Assembly (NCBI RefSeq): GCF_900700375.1
Contig: NC_041707.1
Location: 33,573,509-33,637,508 of the forward strand
DNA from: Denticeps clupeoides
Lineage: Eukaryota; Chordata; Actinopteri; Clupeiformes; Denticipitidae
Direction of reading: 5' to 3'
DNA: 64,000 nucleotides
Each line of letters begins with the position of its first letter. The first letter of the stretch is position 1. Below, piece after piece: positions 55,807-64,000 of the stretch. Below the pieces are notes generated by a model that did no database searches, was not told where the DNA came from, and worked only from the letters and a program-made list of their open reading frames with translations. The position numbers and the translations under genes are program-made.

Positions 55807-56010
55807 ACTACACTGCCTAATTACTTATCACTTAGGTAATTTTACATTTGAAAACTTACTCCGGCTCTGGACCATTGTTCATAGTAGTGAACTAGAAAGT
55901 CCTCCTCTAGTTCATATGTAACTCTGTCTAAACATAAACTGAACATCATTGAGGTTTTAAAAACTAAAGCAATTTTAACATCTAAAGTTTCACATTTTGG
56001 CCTCCAAAAA

Positions 56011-56159
56011 GCCCAAAACAATCAACCTCAACCTTGAGAGAGGACACTGAATTAATTAGTATGAAAAATACTGTGTGCCATACTTAACAAAAGAAGCTAA
56101 CTGGGAAACATAATTTATTCTTTAAATCAGCAGTCGGTAGGGGGAACACACAGTGCAAA
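56011..56159. other. Non-coding, no feature seen
   Basis: AT-rich unique sequence between the array edge and the transposon remnant. Confidence 0.6.
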
Positions 56160-56560
56160 TGTGTTTCTATATATAAACTATGCGGCGTTGGCAATGTGCC
56201 TCTGTGCACATGATCACACTGATAGATTAGACCAATCAGCAGGACATCTGGGCTCTAAATTTTTGAAGGCAGTGAGTGACATTCCACTAAACCACACCAC
56301 AACCACTCTGCCTAGACTACTTGTTGCAGACAGATCAAACTCCTGGACCTTAATCCAATTGAGAATTTGTGGTCAATACTCAAAAGGACGGTGGACCTGG
56401 GTGGAACAAAAACCCACAAATTCTGACAAACTCCTAGCACTGATTATGAAGGAATGGGTTCTCATTAGTCAGGATTTGGCCCAGAAGTTAATGGACAGCA
56501 TGCCAGCATACTCCAGTTCTGGACAAGTATTCAGGCTTTAACTTTAGGCTACAGGCTGTA
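56160..56560 (+). mobile_element. Tc1/mariner transposase remnant, C-terminal part
   Basis: At 56346-56384 the plus strand encodes DLNPIENLWSILK, the conserved motif around the third catalytic acid of Tc1-type DDE transposases, followed by a typical tail (KEW...ISQDLAQKLMDSMP) in a different frame. Upstream sequence lacks a recognisable DD part, and no terminal inverted repeats were found. The copy is a dead fragment with at least one frameshift and one stop. Tc1 elements are abundant in fish. Confidence 0.8.
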
Positions 56561-56625
56561 AAATGTTAAGCTACAGACACTCTGCATTAAAAAAAAACTG
56601 ATTCTAATTATCTGGGCAACATTCT

Positions 56626-56838
56626 CTAACAGCAGTCAAGCACCTGGATGGGGTTTCTGCACTCCAGGCCCAGTGACGGGAGTCCCACATGGCATCGAGT
56701 GACCTGCCGAATAAACCCACTGAGGAAAGTTGCCCTGACGAGGTCTGGTATGTCCGAAAGGGTCAGCCAAAGAATCTGCTGGGCCACCACTGTAGCAGCG
56801 CTCGCCTGAGAACGATAAATCTTCTCCAGCTGTGCCAA
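56626..56838 (-). mobile_element. Possible retroelement fossil scrap (Gag-like, DIRS or Gypsy kin)
   Basis: The minus-strand translation contains a hydrophobic stretch (ASAATVVAQQILWLTLSDIP) that resembles the structural-protein region of DIRS- or Gypsy-type elements of fish. It is short, isolated and broken, with no LTR or reverse transcriptase nearby. Chance resemblance is possible. Confidence 0.25.
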
Positions 56839-56922
56839 AGGAAACGACAGAGTTTGGAGGGGAGCACGGTTTTCAAAGTTTAGTTGAAGTACTTAAAAGA
56901 AACCACTGTAAATACTTGTGTC

Positions 56923-57090
56923 TCTGAGCTATCACAACATTCCTGTGGTTTTTGGACAGTAAAGTGTGATAATTAATATTCAGACAGGTAAAACACTGGT
57001 GGTAGGACAATCTGATGGGTGTTTCTGAGCTATCACAACATACTATAAAAATATGCTGCGGTAGGAAATTCTGCCAAGGTAGGACAATCC
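56923..57090. repeat. Short interspersed direct repeats
   Basis: tctgagctatcacaacat occurs at 56923-56940 and 57024-57041; ggtaggacaatc occurs at 57001-57012 and 57079-57090. The two motifs interleave, which suggests a partial local duplication. Confidence 0.7.
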
Positions 57091-57240
57091 GACAGAACAC
57101 CGGCCGCGTCCGCGCGGACAGAGGTCAGGACTAGGTCGTACCCCTGCAGCAGCATGGCTCGGCTGCATCTCCTCCTTCTCAGAAGAAAAAGACTCGAGTT
57201 CGTCGACCGCGACTCGCCCCAGCGCCGGCGACAGACTCAT
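57043..57240 (-). CDS. Possible first coding exon, unknown protein
   Basis: Not recognised. An ATG at 57238-57240 opens a 65-codon frame beginning MSLSPALGRVAVDELESF, followed by an acidic patch and a proline/arginine-rich stretch. It sits downstream of a promoter-like patch in CpG-rich DNA unlike its surroundings. The C-terminal third overlaps the local repeats and may be intron; a GGGGTACG near 57138 could act as a weak donor. It may also be a non-coding promoter or a broken gene. Confidence 0.28.
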   Translation of the reverse strand: MSLSPALGRVAVDELESFSSEKEEMQPSHAAAGVRPSPDLCPRGRGRCSVGLSYLGRISYRSIFL

Positions 57241-57354
57241 CCAAAAAAAAAAAAGTCAAACTTTTTTTGGAGCAGCTCGCTGAAACAACTAAACCCAAAA
57301 CCTCCCACGCTCGGTGAAGCGCGGTACTGAACTGAGAGGGAGCTGACGACAACA

Positions 57355-57385
57355 GACGCTTTTATTGGGGGGCGTGGCCCCATCC
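57355..57385 (-). promoter_or_regulatory. Possible Pol II promoter: GC box plus TATA-like element
   Basis: On the minus strand CCACGCCC lies a few bases upstream of AATAAAAGC, about 120 bases before the ATG at 57240. A second CCACGCC lies near 57400. The combination is suggestive only. Confidence 0.3.
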
Positions 57386-57476
57386 CCGGCCCATAGGCGT
57401 GGTTAAAGGGGTCGTCAGCGGGGCACACAGAGACGTGGACTGAAAGGGAAGCAGAGGTTGCAGGTACAGTCCGCAC

Positions 57477-57560
57477 ACACTGCTTCCTTTCTCACCAAGG
57501 CGGTGGGTCAAATGCAGAGGACACCGCCGTGCTGACAATAACTTTCCTTTCACTCGGAGT
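57477..57560 (+). repeat. Possible SINE/LINE tail
   Basis: The words gtgggtcaaatgcagagga and gtgctgacaataa resemble the 3' tail common to several teleost SINE/LINE families. No internal promoter or target-site repeat was found. Confidence 0.35.
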
Positions 57561-58190
57561 AGCATGTGGTGAGGCCGGAATAGGAACAGATTACACAATG
57601 GTAGCATAACCAGTTTATACACAGACACCAAATCAAGTCAACTAAAATGTACAGGGAACCCCATTTTGCAATTGAATAATTCTAAAACTGGTTGAATTAT
57701 TTCAATGGCCTTGGTATAACTAACTAGAGAAAATATGCACAGTAAAGTTTAAAATGTATTATTATAAACTTTTATTCACTCCTCAATCAGCCTGTACTAA
57801 ACCTATGGTGTTAAAACTGATTTTATTATAGTAACAGGCATTGTAAATGAGGCATAAAACTGGCCTTGCTTACTAAATTAAACATGAAAACATACAGGTA
57901 AAAATCATGAGATGGAGAGTGTTAACATTACATGGTTTAATGTTAACACTCGTTACCAAGCCGGAGTTGAGACATCAAATCTTCCAAGTGCTACAACCCC
58001 AGCATCCAGAAAAAAGAACCGCGGTGACTGGAACATGTTCTTGGTGTCTGAGCGCTGCTACACATGCTGGTAGGTCTGAGAATTTTAATTCCTCACCTCT
58101 TTGTCATGGCCACCAACAACAGAAACAAATAAAAAAAGAATAAATACATACAATCTACATCACTTGTGTGTGAATAGGCAAAAATAAAAC
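57561..58190. other. AT-rich non-coding stretch
   Basis: No coding, RNA or repeat feature supported. The short frame at 57907-58143 lacks any protein likeness or splice context. Confidence 0.5.
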
Positions 58191-58511
58191 CAATGCATGC
58201 ATTTCCTTATACAGCTTTTATTTCTACGTGTATGTATTTATTCATTTGGCAGATTTGGTCCTCCACACATGCTTTCGTTCACCTTCCACTCATCCACTTG
58301 CAATGCAGAATGGGTAAATAGTACAAAATAAAACCCACTCCACTTCCCATACTTTTTTTTTTTATCACAAAACAGGTTTAATTTAATATTTCTTTATTTC
58401 TTAAAATAATTAAACATATTTATTTCTCCAACCTTTTTCTTGTTGTCTTTGTAGCCATTTAATATGCGGGCCTTTATTAAGCACACATTAATTCTGTCAT
58501 GGGGCGGCAAG

Positions 58512-58531
58512 AAAAAAAAAAAAAAAAAAAA
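58512..58531. repeat. Poly-A homopolymer tract
   Basis: Twenty A in a row on the plus strand. Confidence 0.9.
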
Positions 58532-58653
58532 GTGGTATACAAGTCCTCCCCTATCCCAGTCCTTCTCTTCCAGTTTCTCTCTCTAACTTGGTTTATGTTC
58601 TAAAACGGACGTAATCATTTATTTTATTATTATTATTAAGGGGAACAGAATAG

Positions 58654-58681
58654 AAAAAAAAAAAAAAAGGGGGGGGGGGGG
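58654..58681. repeat. A-run followed by G-run
   Basis: Fourteen A then fourteen G. Preceded by a short (ATT)n tract near 58622-58638. Confidence 0.9.
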
Positions 58682-59900
58682 TTGGTTTTGTGAATACCAG
58701 GAGGTATTGTTCCTTAATACCACTTTATATACTGTTTTTACTCCTTGACTGTTCCTAAGAAAAAATATATGCTAAAGGATTCTACAAGATACAAGATTAT
58801 CAGTGTACTGCATTCAGTTACAATATACAGGTACTTAACACTGCGAACATGTACACATGGACACACACATGCTCACACGGTGGGGGAATGCAGGTGTGTG
58901 AGCACGTGCAATGTTCCTTCTCAGATACAAGCTTCTCCAGGTTCATTCTTGAACTCAGGGCCTACGGGTTTTGCACAAGTTCTGTTGTGCTGATGACTGG
59001 GTCAAGCCGAGGTACCAACGGCAGATATGCAGCCCTCCGGTATGAAAGAGTAAAGAAAAGCCAAAAACAAAACTTTAAAAGCAGATCTGAGGTGTTGGCT
59101 AGCAACTACACAGACTGAGCTTGCAGAAATGGTAGGGGGGTGAAGTGAACAAAACTCATGTAAAATTAATATTAAAAACGACCGTTTTTTTGTTTTGTTT
59201 TATTTCGCATTGAAGATCAGCATGGTGGGTGAATGTGTGTTAATATGTATGTGTGCGGTCACACATCAGCATGTAAGCAATTTTTCTCCTGCTGCTTCCT
59301 GTTTATCCAGGTACTTTGGCTTCCTACCTCTTAGAGGACAATACAGGGACGGGGGACACTTTCATTTTTGCAAACTACATGCAAATTCCTCCACACTTAG
59401 AACTACTACAGTATCAGCATGGAGGGTTGGGAATAAGGGGGTTGGAATGGGGGCTATTCTGTTGGAGCCATCCTCTCTTCCTTTGTTTGGAAGTCTTTCC
59501 ATAGGGGTCTGTAGACACCACTAGGGGTCCCACAAATCCTTCAGTCAGAACGATCCACGAGGAGTGGAGGGGAGAAATTCACCACAGTGGGGAGCGGAGA
59601 GGGGCCAGGAGGAGGACAGGACGAGGACAGTTGGGGACGTGGGCTTTATCCTGGGTTTGACATAGGGATTAGAAGAAGTCCAAACAATTTTTTTTCTGTA
59701 GTTTTTGTTCTCCACAGCAGTTCAAATGAAGTCCTACTGTCTGTTCAAAGTCTTTTTCCCTCCAGTACAGCTTTTCCCATTTTTTCTTTTTTTCAGTGTA
59801 ATTTTTAAGGGAAAAAAGAAAGAAAAAAAAAAGTTATTTACAGTGCTGCTGAAATAATGAAAGACATTAATCTACCGTAAAGTAAGTCGCACAATACCGG

Positions 59901-59949
59901 AAAAAAAAAAAAAAAAAAAAAAAAAGGAAAGAAAAAAAAAAAAAAAAAA
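59901..59949. repeat. A-rich low-complexity tract
   Basis: Nearly pure A broken by ggaaag, about 85 bases downstream of the ppp2r5e stop in the transcript direction. Confidence 0.9.
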
Positions 59950-60032
59950 CCCATGGAGCTCCATGTCCAGCTTGAACAGAGCTGTTGAGCTGGGAGGCGT
60001 GGGCTGGTGGAGTAAGGGACAGGGGCTTGTTG

Positions 60033-63961
<3,929 letters not shown>

Positions 63962-64000
63962 CTGGACAGAGTTTAAAAAACATTAAAACATTAACTAATA
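63962..64000 (-). other. ppp2r5e: Start of next ppp2r5e intron, cut by window edge
   Basis: Non-coding sequence upstream of the acceptor at 63963-63962. The remaining 5' exons lie to the right of the window. Confidence 0.85.

Larger units (their letters stand above)
54859..56010 (-). repeat. Decayed edge of the tRNA array
   Basis: Spacer fragments (ttcatgactta, gtgacaatgatattt, acttggataa-like words) and six tRNA relics continue the unit with many substitutions and indels. This fits an array homogenised by unequal crossover whose outermost units have escaped correction. Confidence 0.85.
58195..60032 (-). other. ppp2r5e: Probable 3' UTR of ppp2r5e
   Basis: Runs from the stop codon down to clustered minus-strand AATAAA signals at 58237-58242 and 58217-58222. 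No other gene is seen. Other AATAAA-like words lie nearer the stop codon, so the true end is uncertain. It contains homopolymer tracts at 58512-58531, 58654-58681 and 59901-59949. Confidence 0.4.

Noticed and set aside
57907-58143. 78-codon plus-strand frame
   Set aside because: Low-complexity end, no recognisable domain, no promoter or splice context.
58745-59524. Overlapping plus-strand frames of 62-109 codons
   Set aside because: They lie in the probable 3' UTR of ppp2r5e on the opposite strand and have no protein likeness.

Overview
The window looks like nuclear DNA of a vertebrate, most likely a ray-finned (teleost) fish. The evidence is an interrupted protein-coding gene with short GT-AG introns (about 50-840 bp), a Tc1-like transposon remnant, and a very large tRNA array of a kind known from fish genomes. 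The species cannot be named from the sequence.

Bases 1 to about 54,860 are one continuous tandem array of threonine tRNA genes, all on the minus strand. I count 172 copies, including damaged ones, at a mean spacing near 320 bp, and the array runs off the left edge. About 91 copies carry anticodon TGT (reads ACA) and about 65 carry CGT (reads ACG). The rest are six with TGG, three with GGT, one with TGA, five truncated copies and one with a broken anticodon loop. Terms used in the entries: class A copies have a 3' end complementary to ggctccagtgagg and lie to the right of a long spacer. Class B copies have ggcttcagtgagg and lie to the right of a short spacer. H means an A-type 3' half joined to a B-type 5' half. 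Spacer L (long, about 286 bp) begins cttaaaa, spacer S (short, about 208 bp) begins attg(c/t)tcac, and spacer D is S with about 93 bp deleted. On the minus strand the spacer to the right of a copy is its 5' flank. The basic units are A-S-B-L (about 640 bp) and A-L or H-L (about 359 bp). Blocks of several units have been duplicated inside the array.

From about 54,860 to 56,000 the same unit continues in badly decayed form, with six recognisable tRNA relics. This is the true right edge of the array. Bases 56,000-58,200 hold a Tc1/mariner transposase remnant, a possible retroelement fossil scrap, short local repeats, a CpG-rich promoter-like patch with a possible first exon on the minus strand, and otherwise non-coding AT-rich DNA.

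From about 58,200 to the right edge lies the 3' part of ppp2r5e, the B56-epsilon regulatory subunit of protein phosphatase 2A, on the minus strand. Eleven coding exons give the last 349 residues, and the 5' exons are beyond the window. The tRNA array therefore lies downstream of ppp2r5e and is transcribed in the same direction, by RNA polymerase III. There is no sign that the two loci work together. The many short reading frames inside the array are translations of the tRNA repeat and are not genes.
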